Source: Cupriavidus nantongensis
Lineage (GTDB): Bacteria > Pseudomonadota > Gammaproteobacteria > Burkholderiales > Burkholderiaceae
NCBI RefSeq assembly: GCF_001598055.1
Contig: NZ_CP014844.1
Span: 2,038,967-2,102,966, forward strand
Direction: 5' to 3'
DNA: 64,000 nt
Part shown: piece by piece, positions 23,957-32,184 of the stretch
Layout of the letters: each line of letters starts with the position of its first letter
Position numbering within the stretch: position 1 is the stretch's first letter
Notes under the pieces: model-generated
Seen by the model: the letters and a program-made list of their open reading frames with translations, nothing else
The model's database searches: none
Told to the model about the DNA's origin: nothing
Made by a program: the position numbers and the translations under genes

Positions 23957-24262
23957 TCAGCTCGGGCTTGCTTCGGTCGTCGGCTTGCCGAACATCCAAA
24001 CCACCCCAAAGGTGATGACAAGAAGAGCCATCGTGACATATCGCTTCGCCTTGTCCCCGTCTTCGAACCACGAACCATCTAAGCAGGTCAGGCCACACCA
24101 CGTAGCGTAGCTCGAAGCCAGAACGCAACTCGCTGTCGCAAATATTGCAAGCCACATCGCTGCACGGACATACCACTTCTCGCGGGCCAATGCAGCGAAG
24201 CTCAAAACGAAACTCAGTACCGCGCAGCCCAACGAGATTTGGTTCAATAGGTGGACATTCAT
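23957..24262 (-). CDS. Three-segment membrane protein, 101 aa
   Basis: Three hydrophobic segments (SLGCAVLSFVLSFAALA, AAMWLAIFATASCVLASSYA, VTMALLVITFGVVWMFG). No motif recognised. GGTAAAG lies before the ATG. Confidence 0.55.
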   Translation of the reverse strand: MNVHLLNQISLGCAVLSFVLSFAALAREKWYVRAAMWLAIFATASCVLASSYATWCGLTCLDGSWFEDGDKAKRYVTMALLVITFGVVWMFGKPTTEASPS

Positions 24263-24273
24263 CTTTACCTTTC

Positions 24274-24744
24274 CTATTTGGTTTGAGGAAGGTGGCGCCG
24301 CGCGGTGGAAAATCGAAGGAAGAACCCCGGAGTACCAGGCTTGTCGGCTGTGACAAGTGGCCTGTCACTCTCCGATTTGGAAACAAACACGGGTTCTTCG
24401 CCGACGCAGCATGAGTCGCAAAGGATCGCCTTGACAGTTTCTTGAAGACGCTCATCCACAGACTTGCTAACGTCCTGTGTCGATCCTGCACCTTGGGGGG
24501 CCGCACTCCGAGCGATACTCAGCTCCAGATCATCGCCTTCTGTCCCGCTCGGGGTGAACGTCACCGAGCTGCCGTCCTCGAAGATCAATGCAATGACGTT
24601 GTGACCTGCATATTCGACCGAAGATACGCGGCGACCGATGAGCCGCTGGCGGATCTCGGCCAAGCTCACATAGTTCAACTCTTCAGCTCCCTCCGGAAAG
24701 CTTGCTGAGGCCGCTACTCGTTCGATGGCTAGATTGGATTCCAT
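24274..24744 (-). CDS. Hypothetical protein, 156 aa
   Basis: The start at 24744 (MESNLAIERVAASAS) has GGAAG before it. The middle part (SLAEIRQRLIGRRVSSVEYA, then VIALIFEDGSSVTFTPSG) is a small alpha/beta unit. The tail is disordered. Not recognised. Confidence 0.5.
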   Translation of the reverse strand: MESNLAIERVAASASFPEGAEELNYVSLAEIRQRLIGRRVSSVEYAGHNVIALIFEDGSSVTFTPSGTEGDDLELSIARSAAPQGAGSTQDVSKSVDERLQETVKAILCDSCCVGEEPVFVSKSESDRPLVTADKPGTPGFFLRFSTARRHLPQTK

Positions 24745-24817
24745 CTTTCTTCCCTTCCTTTGCGTTCTAGAACTGCTTTGGGTCATCCTCGACGCGGCAC
24801 CACCACGCGCCCTTCCA

Positions 24818-25075
24818 TCACACGGCGTTATATCCGATTGCGGCCGAGCGAACTGCCTCCAAGGCTTCTAACGGCGGCAGCATACGGCATTGCCGCACCA
24901 TGATTTTGGTTCTGTGGGAACCGTGACGCCGCATACGTTCCAGGGTCTTCCTCGCACGACTAGACGCCATTAGGGCTTCCAGTACTTCCGGTGTCAGCAA
25001 CAATCTGGCGCTCATACCGGAGCGAGTTGGGGCGTAAAGAACTGTGTGTTCAATCGCAGGCGTAGTGCTGGTCAT
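24818..25075 (-). CDS. Hypothetical protein, 85 aa
   Basis: A short, basic protein with a helical middle (LLTPEVLEALMASSRARKTL). It has no clear ribosome site and follows the 132-residue gene by 18 bases, so translation may be coupled. Not recognised. Confidence 0.45.
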   Translation of the reverse strand: MTSTTPAIEHTVLYAPTRSGMSARLLLTPEVLEALMASSRARKTLERMRRHGSHRTKIMVRQCRMLPPLEALEAVRSAAIGYNAV

Positions 25076-25093
25076 TTTTTTTCAGAGTGATGC

Positions 25094-25492
25094 TCAGCGC
25101 GTGAGCATGTTGCCAAGAATCACCGCGCCGACCGCTCCGGTGAAGCTGAGAGGTTTGTCCTTCGGGATCGAGCCAACGCAACGCGCAATGTGCTGCAGCA
25201 TCTCGTTCTGCTCTCGAAGCATGCCGACTTGCATCGCCATGAGCTTGTCTTGCGGAGACGGCTCCAGAATGCCAACCGCTTCGCAAATGCGCGACATCTC
25301 TTCTTCGAATGCCTCTTGTTTCCCCGACTTGTTCAGCTCTTCGAGAAAGTCCAGCATCTGACCGCGTGTCGGTTTGGTGCGCAGCAGCGCATCAAGCGTA
25401 GCGTTCAATGACTCCGACTGCCCGCAAAGCTCGCGCGCTCGGGAAATCTGGTCGATGCCAACCGGGTTACTTGCCAGCTTGTGCAAATCCAT
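25094..25492 (-). CDS. Hypothetical protein with C-terminal hydrophobic tail, 132 aa
   Basis: Mostly helical and charged (LLRTKPTRGQMLDFLEELNK and on), with a C-terminal segment (LSFTGAVGAVILGNMLTR) that could be a tail anchor. Not recognised. Confidence 0.5.
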   Translation of the reverse strand: MDLHKLASNPVGIDQISRARELCGQSESLNATLDALLRTKPTRGQMLDFLEELNKSGKQEAFEEEMSRICEAVGILEPSPQDKLMAMQVGMLREQNEMLQHIARCVGSIPKDKPLSFTGAVGAVILGNMLTR

Positions 25493-25553
25493 GTCGTCTG
25501 CTCAGACTCTTGAGTATCCGCATTCCATACTGCGTCTTTTTGGCGTCGAAGCG

Positions 25554-26072
25554 TCAGTTTGCGGACCGCAATGCCTCAATAGTTGAGCTATCCAGCTTGC
25601 CGGTATCCTTCAGACCACGGGAGGTCTGGAACGACTTCAACTGTTGAACCGATTTCTTCCCGAATACGCCGTCGGGAGTGCCGACTGGGAACCCGAGCTG
25701 GTTCAGCCTGGCTTGCGCTTGAGCGAAGGTCATCATGCCGGACTTTTGATCGGGCTGCGATGCCGCAGCGATGCTGCTTTGGTCCGGAGTAGCAACAGAC
25801 GGGATCTGTTTGCAATCGACCTGACCGTAGTAGATGGTGCAGCCATAGCGCATGTTGCCGTACTGCGCTTTATAGCTTGTCGACAGAGCGCTCTTGTCAA
25901 TTGACTGGATCGCCAAGTTTTCCGCCGGAACACCGAGATAGGCTGCGGTCTTCGCCTTCAGCGAATCTTCGTTGACGGATGCGTTCATGGCCCCCGAAAT
26001 GAGCGGCGCGCACGCCGACATGTTTGATGCTACTGCAACCAAAAGCACGCTCTTGGCAACGAACTTGATCAT
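25554..26072 (-). CDS. Lipoprotein with peptidoglycan-binding domain
   Basis: A signal peptide ends at VASNMSAC (cysteine about residue 21), so this is a lipoprotein. The last 60 residues (AQARLNQLGFPVGTPDGVFG, then SVQQLKSFQTSRGLKDTG) are a PG_binding_1 domain. The middle part has two cysteines (RYGCTIYYGQVDCKQ) that may form a disulphide. It should link the outer membrane to the cell wall. A role in conjugation pili or cell-wall stability is inference. Operator A lies about 145 bases upstream. Confidence 0.78.
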   Translation of the reverse strand: MIKFVAKSVLLVAVASNMSACAPLISGAMNASVNEDSLKAKTAAYLGVPAENLAIQSIDKSALSTSYKAQYGNMRYGCTIYYGQVDCKQIPSVATPDQSSIAAASQPDQKSGMMTFAQAQARLNQLGFPVGTPDGVFGKKSVQQLKSFQTSRGLKDTGKLDSSTIEALRSAN

Positions 26073-26216
26073 TGTGTCGATCTCCTGCAGGTTGAAAATT
26101 TATGCAGCATCACCTCTGTTGAAATTGCTCGGGCTCACTGCGGGGCGTGCATCTGCCCTATCCGTCAATATCGGTATCAAGTGCACGCATCCGTAGGATA
26201 CCGCCCCCTAGCAATC

Positions 26217-26229
26217 TTTTGCAGCAAAA
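26217..26229. promoter_or_regulatory. Operator A palindrome TTTTGCAGCAAAA
   Basis: Exact copy, between the interrupted membrane gene and the lipoprotein gene. The bases before it (AGCAATC) are the same as before the copy at 38903. Confidence 0.6.
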
Positions 26230-26249
26230 AATGTACTGGCGCGAGCCAA

Positions 26250-26818
26250 TCACAGCAAGACATGGCGCCGACCCTCCCGCTTCAATTCTCCGGCTGCTTC
26301 CATGGCTGCGAGATATCGAGCTGCTACGCGCTGAGAGGCTCGCACTGCGTTCCAGATGTCGCGCTGGCTCGGCTTGATCTCGCCCGCCAAGATTGCGGCA
26401 CGCACCCGCAGGAAGCGAGCGCCATCTTCCTCGCCTACGCCACTATCCTGCATGGCGCTTCGCTTTACCTTTGGCTTCGGCGTGCTATCGCTTGCCGTTT
26501 CCTGGGCAGGCTGTTGTTGCGGCTTCGCGTGGGACAGCTTCGGTGCTGGCGCGGCCGGCATGCTGATCACTGTAACGGGAGCCGCGAGGGCCGGGGCAGC
26601 CAAGGAGACCGCAATTGGTGCAAGAACAGCACTGGCATAGCGTCCGCCACTCGCAAGCAGAGGGGGAACCTTGATTTCTTCAGGGCGCTGGTGCTTCGGT
26701 GCAGTGGCAGTGCTTTGAGTTGCATGCGCAGCGATGACGCTACGTCTAGCCTGCAGCAGTGCGCCAGCGGCGGCACACATCATGATTCCCACGCTAGAGA
26801 TTGACCTTGCCCCTGTTT
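26250..26818 (-). pseudogene. 3' part of membrane/winged-helix gene split by IS3
   Basis: This is the C-terminal half of the gene whose 5' half lies at 28085-28770. If the IS3 element and one copy of a 4-base duplication are removed, the two halves read through in one frame (LPLKTGARSISSVGIMMCAA across the join). This part adds hydrophobic segments (YASAVLAPIAVSLAAPALAA), a Pro/Ala-rich stretch and a C-terminal winged-helix-like domain (RVRAAILAGEIKPSQRDIWN and on). It may still be translated from an internal start, but the full protein is lost. Confidence 0.75.
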
Positions 26819-26840
26819 CGTGTAGCTCTTAACCCACGGT

Positions 26841-27710
26841 TCACGCGGCCTTTTTACGCTGTGCCTCGTACCAGCGCTGCTCGTACTGCATCGGGCTGAG
26901 GTAGCCCAGCGACGAATGCAGCCTGCGGTGATTGTAGAAGGCCATCCAGTCCATCACCGCCTGCCTGGCCTGCTCACGGGTAGCGAATTTGCACCCATGT
27001 ACGCTGGCTGTTTTCAGCCGACCCCAGAAGCTCTCGGTCGGTGCGTTGTCCCAGCAGTTCCCCTTTCTGCTCATCGATGAACGCATGCCCCAGTCCTTCA
27101 AGGCATCCTGGAACTCATGGCTGCAATACTGGCTGCCCCGGTCGCTGTGGAATATCAGTCCAGGAGGTGGCCTGCGGCGCCACCACGCCATGGCCAGCGC
27201 GTCCTTGACCAGGCTGGCCTGCATGTGCGGCTGCAGGCTCCAACCCACCACCTGACGGTTGAACAGGTCGATGACCGCAGCCAGGTACAGCCAGCCCTCG
27301 TCGGTTTGGATGTAGGTGATGTCGCCACTCCACAGCTGGTTGGGCGCCTCGGGGTTAAAGCGCCGCTGTACCAAGTCGGGCGCCACCGGCAGGCTGTGGC
27401 GGCTGTCGGTAGTCACCACGAACTTGCGTTTGGTCTTGGCCCTGATGCCGTGCTGCTGCATGAGCTTGCGCACCCGGTCCTTGCCCACCCGGATGCCCCG
27501 GGCCAGCAGTTCCTTTTGCATGCGGGGCCAGCCGTATTCCCCCTTCACCTCGGCGTGGATGGCGCGCATGTACGCCAGCAGGGCTTCGTCGCTGTGACGC
27601 CGGGCAGGTCCACCGTGGCCAGACTCACGCCGGCGTAGCCAGTTGAAGTACCCGCTTGCGCTGACCTCCAGCACCCCGCAGGACACACTCACCGGGTACA
27701 GCTTTCTCAT
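26841..27710 (-). CDS. IS3-family transposase OrfB
   Basis: The 289-residue protein is an integrase-core transposase: Asp in LWSGDITYIQTDEGWLYLAA, Asp in LIFHSDRGSQYCS and Glu in GNCWDNAPTESFWGRLK, the DDE set. It overlaps orfA by four bases. A programmed frameshift may join the two, as in most IS3 elements. Confidence 0.92.
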   Translation of the reverse strand: MRKLYPVSVSCGVLEVSASGYFNWLRRRESGHGGPARRHSDEALLAYMRAIHAEVKGEYGWPRMQKELLARGIRVGKDRVRKLMQQHGIRAKTKRKFVVTTDSRHSLPVAPDLVQRRFNPEAPNQLWSGDITYIQTDEGWLYLAAVIDLFNRQVVGWSLQPHMQASLVKDALAMAWWRRRPPPGLIFHSDRGSQYCSHEFQDALKDWGMRSSMSRKGNCWDNAPTESFWGRLKTASVHGCKFATREQARQAVMDWMAFYNHRRLHSSLGYLSPMQYEQRWYEAQRKKAA

Positions 27711-28039
27711 TTGGTGAATCCAGGCGTACCTCGCAGCGTGTCCTGCGCGAAGTACGCCGCGGCTTTTTTTGCGATGTCGCGCTCCATGCGAAGGCGAGCA
27801 TTCTCTGCACGCAACCGGGCTATCTCCATCTGCTCGGGCGAAACCTGGATGCTCTTGTCTCCACCGCCCGCACCGTCCAATTCTCCCTTGGCTGACAGCC
27901 GTACCCAGTTGCCCAGGCTCGCTTTGGGAATGCCCAGTACCTTGGCCACCACCGCAATCGCCTGACCCGAGCGGACCTGCCGAACAGCCTCCTGCTTGAA
28001 CTCTCGCGTGTACTGCGCACGCACCTGCTTGTCACTCAT
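27707..28039 (-). CDS. IS3-family transposase OrfA
   Basis: From the ATG at 28039 the 110-residue protein has the usual helix-turn-helix (QAIAVVAKVLGIPKASLGNW) followed by a leucine-zipper-like helix (MEIARLRAENARLRMERDIA). It binds the IS ends. Confidence 0.9.
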   Translation of the reverse strand: MSDKQVRAQYTREFKQEAVRQVRSGQAIAVVAKVLGIPKASLGNWVRLSAKGELDGAGGGDKSIQVSPEQMEIARLRAENARLRMERDIAKKAAAYFAQDTLRGTPGFTK

Positions 28040-28062
28040 CTCTGAACTCCTTGTCGGTATTT

Positions 28063-28770
28063 TCAACAAGGGTTAAGAACTCCAGTTTTCAGGGGCAACC
28101 TCAAGATCAACAAGGCGCGTGCCACGGAGTAGGCTACCAGGCCGTCTTGACCAAGGATACCGGTCAGAGTTGGGCGCTGGGCCGCTTGCAGGTTCGCCAG
28201 TTCCGCCGCTTGGCGCGAGATATTGGCGTCAATGCTTACTGCGTCTCGGAGGCTCTTTGCGCCGTCGGTACGCACCCACGAATACTGGCTCGCACTCTGC
28301 CGCTCGGCATTCGAGCGCAAAGCCGCTGCCGATGCTCGCTGACCTTCAATGGCCGCGCGCAGATACTCGACACGAGTAACAGAGGCCTGGGCATCGGAGG
28401 AAGCGGCCTGCGCCAGTGCGACTTGCGTTGCGTAGATGGTTACACCTTCGAAGGCCAATAGCGCCATGCCAAACACGGTCAAGCGACGACGCAGCGATGC
28501 CAGACGTGCGCGCGGCAGTAGCGCGGCCACGCTGAATGCCAACACTTCGGCTACGATCATCAGGACACCTGCAGCCACGAGAGCATCGCGAGCCAGCGCG
28601 TCGGCTTCAAGCTTGAGCAGGCCGATGATAAAGAAGTCGGCTGTCACAGCCGAAGCAGCGAGGCCGACCAAGCCCACCAGGATGGCAAGCACTGTGTAGG
28701 CGCGAGCTGGCAGATGCGTATTCTGTTCCGCCGTGCCGTGAACGGGAGAAGGGTATGATTGAGTCAGCAT
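28063..28770 (-). pseudogene. 5' part of membrane/winged-helix gene split by IS3
   Basis: From the ATG at 28770 the fragment codes for about 228 native residues, then eight or so residues from the IS end. It has three hydrophobic segments (VLAILVGLVGLAASAVTADF, ALVAAGVLMIVAEVLAFSV, VFGMALLAFEGVTIYATQVA), an alpha-helical stretch (YLRAAIEGQRASAAALRSN) and begins a fourth. With the 3' part it would be a protein of about 420 residues with a membrane half and a DNA-binding-like C-terminus, which suggests membrane-linked gene control. The intact function is unknown. Confidence 0.7.
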
Positions 28771-28852
28771 TTCCAAATCTCTCTGATAGGTTTGGGGTGT
28801 CAGGCGTTGGTTAGGGCTGCAATCCCTCTCCAACGCCGCTTTCTATCTGGGT

Positions 28853-29863
28853 TCAAGCAAACAGGGGCAAGCGGTACTGATCGCCTGCAGCAGGCTGCAA
28901 GCGGCGCGCTGCCGCCGACATCCAATCGGTCATCTCTTTCGTCCGATGATCAAACGAGTTGGAAATGCCGGCCTTGCGTGCGTTGATGCGTGCGCCGAAG
29001 TCGTAGGCCATCGAATCGGCAGACGCGATCCACGGCATCATCTTGACCTCTTCCAGCGCTGCGCCCTTCACGCCGAACAGGTGTGCTCGCGAGTTGGCGG
29101 GGAACGCGCTTTCGAGCCGAGACAGGATCGCGTAGAGACCGTGTGACGGGTGCTTGAGCGTGCGCCGGCATACCGATCCAATCCCAATCAGTGCGGGTTG
29201 GTCCAGCCATGGCTGCCAGCGCTCCCAGACGCGCATGGTCAGATCCAAGCTCCGTTCGTAATCACTTGCCGACCAGCCCTGCAGGATAGGCACCGGAGGG
29301 CGGACCATATTGGCGACAGTAGATGGCGAGCATTCCTTGGCGAGTTCGTTCTGCCAGTCGTACAGAACCCGCAGGCACCCTTCGAGAAGCGTCGCGGTAG
29401 CGTCGATGCGAAAGTCGATCTCTTCCTGATTTGCGGCCACCTCCGGCTCGCAGCACATGTCAGGAGCGCTGTACCAGCTTGCGCCACTGACGGCAGCGAG
29501 TTCGAGATACTGTGCGTAGGACCAGGGGAAGATCCCTGCCATACCTGACTGCTTGCCGCGCGACTGCCACAGCTTCATGGCAGTGAATCCCGCGCTGTCC
29601 AGCGCGAAGTCCGTCTCTGTCAAGTCAGTCGCTTCCGGGAAGCGAAAGGAACGCGTTTCGGGGTGCCAGAAGGCATTCGCGCTGACCATGACCGGGTAGC
29701 TCTTGTTGAATGCGTGGAAGGCCAAGCGTCCGCTCTTGTGCGGCACGCCGGCACGCATCACCAAATCCTCACCCAGCTCGGCGTTCTGTTGATTGATGGG
29801 CATCCCCGGCTTCTCGCCGATCAGATTGATCATGGCCTCGCTTCGGAAGATCTGCTTTTGCAT
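28853..29863 (-). CDS. DpdA/TGT-like putative DNA transglycosylase
   Basis: The 336-residue protein shows the signature of queuine tRNA-ribosyltransferase-like proteins of the DpdA type: DSAGF (residues 89-93), SAPDMCCE (132-139), PILQGW (192-197), GIGSVCRR (227-234), HLFGVKG (261-267) and SADSMAYDFGAR (281-292). In that family these segments bind a 7-deazaguanine base and carry the catalytic aspartates. DpdA enzymes exchange guanine in DNA for a 7-deazaguanine, which protects against nucleases. No preQ0 synthesis gene is seen in the window, so the host would supply it. Start at the ATG at 29863; operator C copy 3 is 42 bases upstream. Activity on DNA rather than RNA is inference. Confidence 0.72.
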   Translation of the reverse strand: MQKQIFRSEAMINLIGEKPGMPINQQNAELGEDLVMRAGVPHKSGRLAFHAFNKSYPVMVSANAFWHPETRSFRFPEATDLTETDFALDSAGFTAMKLWQSRGKQSGMAGIFPWSYAQYLELAAVSGASWYSAPDMCCEPEVAANQEEIDFRIDATATLLEGCLRVLYDWQNELAKECSPSTVANMVRPPVPILQGWSASDYERSLDLTMRVWERWQPWLDQPALIGIGSVCRRTLKHPSHGLYAILSRLESAFPANSRAHLFGVKGAALEEVKMMPWIASADSMAYDFGARINARKAGISNSFDHRTKEMTDWMSAAARRLQPAAGDQYRLPLFA

Positions 29864-29902
29864 GGCGTTTCTTGATGGTCTGTCCAAACAACAGACTTCA
29901 TA

Positions 29903-29924
29903 ATATACGCACATGTGCGTATAT
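29903..29924 (-). promoter_or_regulatory. Promoter with operator C, copy 3
   Basis: The exact palindrome ATACGCACATGTGCGTAT (29905-29922) is extended by two more matched bases on each side. Read leftwards it overlaps a -10 like TATATT/TATTAT and leads to the DpdA-like gene. Confidence 0.7.
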
Positions 29925-30010
29925 GCAAGCGGAGATTGCCAATTCCGTAAGATGGACGTTGCCTCGCATTGCCACCCCATCAAATCTCTGCGCGCGGACA
30001 CCAATCGGGC

Positions 30011-30205
30011 TTACGTCGCAACGTCCTGTTGGGTGAATATCTCTCGCCCTTCCGTGAATTCCCGATTTCTCAGGACCGCGCAATGTCGGTGTGCGGGAGC
30101 GATGCCACCGAGGCGTACGAAATCGGTGGGCTTGATGGCTCTTCTGCAAAGACGGCAGCGTGGCGCCGCCTTTACGACTTCTGGTTTCCGGTTTCCGCGC
30201 GCCAC
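30011..30205 (-). CDS. Small zinc-finger-like protein, 64 aa
   Basis: GTG start with a strong AAGGAG site. The pattern CRLCRRAIKPTDFVRLGG, then HRHC, gives a possible Cys3His zinc site. Such small treble-clef-like proteins are common in phages and plasmids. Function not known. It is the last gene of the leftward set that begins at 31795. Confidence 0.55.
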   Translation of the reverse strand: MARGNRKPEVVKAAPRCRLCRRAIKPTDFVRLGGIAPAHRHCAVLRNREFTEGREIFTQQDVAT

Positions 30206-30250
30206 CTCATCTCCTTGTGTATGCCGGGCCGTAGCGCGGGCGAGCTGTGG

Positions 30251-30697
30251 TTAGGCGGTTTGCGTCACAGCGTCAGGACACACATCAAACCAGCGCTGCC
30301 CACTATTCCAAGCGTCGATGATGGCGCCCAGCGAAATCTCCTCTTTGCCCAACACACCTTTGACTCCGGGGCGGATCATGGTTTCGCGCGAAAGCATCAC
30401 GCCATCGTGGCCGCGTACGCCCTGGCCATCCGCGCCGAGATTGATGGCCAACTTGCCATCGTCGCGCAGCACGGTCGAGTATCCAACGCCAGCCAGGCGG
30501 AACAGGGAGCGCGAGAACGGCGTAGGCTGCACGGAAAACTCGCCGGGGGCGATCAGATCCCTACCGGTCGTGACCCACTTGTTGCCGATCTTCCAGCGGC
30601 CGGGCTCGGCAAGCGTCGACGGGAGAAACTGGCCGCCTTTATAGAAATACCCGTTGACGCCAGTTTCGCCACCTGCTGTTGCCTTCGTGCGTGCCAT
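30251..30697 (-). CDS. Hypothetical protein, about 148 aa
   Basis: Starts with ATGATG; the second ATG aligns with the common leader of the small-gene cassette. The protein is beta-rich and polar (YFYKGGQFLPSTLAEPGRWK, then PTPFSRSLFRLAGVGYS). Not recognised. Confidence 0.6.
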   Translation of the reverse strand: MARTKATAGGETGVNGYFYKGGQFLPSTLAEPGRWKIGNKWVTTGRDLIAPGEFSVQPTPFSRSLFRLAGVGYSTVLRDDGKLAINLGADGQGVRGHDGVMLSRETMIRPGVKGVLGKEEISLGAIIDAWNSGQRWFDVCPDAVTQTA

Positions 30698-30733
30698 CAT
30701 TCATCCCCTTGAGTTTCTGTGGCTGAGTTGTGG

Positions 30734-30958
30734 TTAGTAGGTGATGGCGTTGCGCAGCGCATCGGCTTCCATGAATGCGCCATGTTTGGGGATATAGCGA
30801 CCAATGGCGACGTTCAGCTTGACGACTTTCAGCTTGCGCATGGTAGCCAGCGCCTTGAAAGCTTCGTCACGGGTGCAGCCAGTGAGTTCCTGCACAGTTT
30901 CGGCGAAATTTTCCTCCGCGTTCACCATGCGCTGGGCGATCTGCTTGGTGCCTTCCAT
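30734..30958 (-). CDS. Small hypothetical protein, 74 aa
   Basis: Helical first part (AQRMVNAEENFAETVQELTG), then a small winged-helix-like end (TRDEAFKALATMRKLKVVKL). It has the common leader. A DNA-binding role is possible but not shown. Confidence 0.5.
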   Translation of the reverse strand: MEGTKQIAQRMVNAEENFAETVQELTGCTRDEAFKALATMRKLKVVKLNVAIGRYIPKHGAFMEADALRNAITY

Positions 30959-30998
30959 CATTCATCCCCTTGTGTTGCGTTTTCAGGCCCGCCAGTGG

Positions 30999-31223
30999 TT
31001 AGCGGCTGATGATGTCCAGCACACCGCGTGCGTAGCTGCGGGCAACCATACTTTGTGCGTCAATTTCGGCTTTTTTCTTCACCGAATCCCATCCGCGCAG
31101 CCAGTCACGTCGCAGGTGGATCGTGTTCATGTTGGCCTTATTCCACGGGCAAGCGCTTCGCGGCTCGCCTGCTTCTGCTGCCGTTTGGCCGCGCATTACT
31201 GCGTCGCTGTTCTTGTGTTCCAT
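30999..31223 (-). CDS. Rmf/CrpP-like protein, 74 aa
   Basis: The pattern GQTAAEAGEPRSACPW, then HLRRDWLRGWD, is that of the ribosome modulation factor/CrpP-like family: a G-x3-A-x-AG start, a CP pair and an R-x2-WLRGW end. Rmf binds the 30S subunit and puts ribosomes to rest; plasmid members of this family have been discussed in relation to quinolone resistance, but that is disputed. It has the exact common leader. Confidence 0.6.
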   Translation of the reverse strand: MEHKNSDAVMRGQTAAEAGEPRSACPWNKANMNTIHLRRDWLRGWDSVKKKAEIDAQSMVARSYARGVLDIISR

Positions 31224-31252
31224 CTTTCATCCCCTTGCGCGTGTTGCGTTGA

Positions 31253-31486
31253 TCAGCGGTGCGCGGTGAGCGCGGCCTGCCCGCTATTGGCACGGTCGGT
31301 ATAGTGCTCGGCGATGGCCAGCACCTCATTGGGCACCCAGTCGTTGATCTGCGTTGGGTAGAACCCGTTTCGCTGCCAGCGGCCCATCGTCGTGCTGGCC
31401 AGATGGCAAAACGTCTTGCCATCTCGCTCCACACCCTTACCCAGGACGCGCCACGTGCTGCCGTCGTGCTTGATCTTCAGCTCCAT
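31253..31486 (-). CDS. Hypothetical protein, 77 aa
   Basis: A small beta-rich start (KIKHDGSTWRVLGKGVERDG) and a polar end. The common leader has one change here. Not recognised. Confidence 0.5.
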   Translation of the reverse strand: MELKIKHDGSTWRVLGKGVERDGKTFCHLASTTMGRWQRNGFYPTQINDWVPNEVLAIAEHYTDRANSGQAALTAHR

Positions 31487-31555
31487 CTTTCATCGCCTTG
31501 CATTTGCCCCGCAGTAGCGGGCGGAAGTTGATCCCAGATAAACCTGCTTGCAGTG

Positions 31556-31795
31556 TTAGCCGATGACTTCAATCTTCAAGGCGCGCATAACTGCAGGATT
31601 CGGGTTAAAGCCGCCTTTGACTTCTACGGGGTCAGTGGTGCGCCTTTCGCCTATCAACACCTCAACAGATTCAACAACATATTCTGCGGTGAAGTCGTCC
31701 AGTGCTGTAACACTGCTTACGGTCCGGGTGGTGATCTTCGAGCCGTCAAGGCGGGTGTTCGTTCTTACTCGTGCGATACGGGTTCCGATTTCCAT
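31556..31795 (-). CDS. Hypothetical protein, 79 aa
   Basis: First gene after operator C copy 4, with the exact common leader. Beta-rich, polar (TRIARVRTNTRLDGSKITTR). Not recognised. Confidence 0.5.
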   Translation of the reverse strand: MEIGTRIARVRTNTRLDGSKITTRTVSSVTALDDFTAEYVVESVEVLIGERRTTDPVEVKGGFNPNPAVMRALKIEVIG

Positions 31796-31828
31796 CTTTC
31801 ATCCCCTTGCGTGTTGCGTGCCTTCATT

Positions 31829-31850
31829 ATATACGCACATGTGCGTATAT
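31829..31850 (-). promoter_or_regulatory. Promoter with operator C, copy 4
   Basis: The exact palindrome (31831-31848) has two more matched bases on each side. Read leftwards it overlaps a perfect -10 TATAAT. It drives the small genes from 31795 down to 30011. Confidence 0.72.
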
Positions 31851-31936
31851 GGCAAGAGCGCATTTAAGGATGCCAACATTGCCGCGCCTCCGGATGGCGA
31901 GGGCCACCATCTCAACAGAGATCGGCGCCGGCTGTC

Positions 31937-32158
31937 TCAGGCGGGTTGCGCGGCAATATCCTGCTGGATGAACTCGAACTCATCCACCAGCGTGGATCGG
32001 TCAAGTCCAACGTACTCCCAGCATTGGCGCGCGGTCGGCATGATGCCGCCAGTGATCTGCCTTACCTTACCCAGCAGACCAAAGTTCTCGCGCGCAAAAC
32101 AGTAATCAGCGTCCGGATACTGCCGCGCCATTTCACGCACAGTGGCGGCGGCTGTCAA
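31937..32158 (-). pseudogene. Small gene severed from its start by IS3
   Basis: The frame (ATVREMARQYPDADYCFARE and on, about 70 residues) continues from the right into the IS end, where only a TTG could serve as start. Its likely original start (ATG at 33886, with the common leader) lies on the other side of the IS3 element. Content looks like a small helical protein of the cassette. The exact join could not be reconstructed because no clean target duplication was found. Confidence 0.55.
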
Positions 32159-32184
32159 GGTAGTTGTCGTGTGAGGGTGTCGAA

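Larger units (their letters stand above)
26819..28084 (-). mobile_element. IS3-family insertion sequence inside a gene
   Basis: About 1266 bases. The ends read TGTAGCTCTTAACCC (left) and, inverted, TGGAGTTCTTAACCC (right). GTTT lies on both sides (26815-26818 and 28085-28088), a probable 4-base target duplication. It carries orfA and orfB and has split a leftward gene. Confidence 0.8.
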
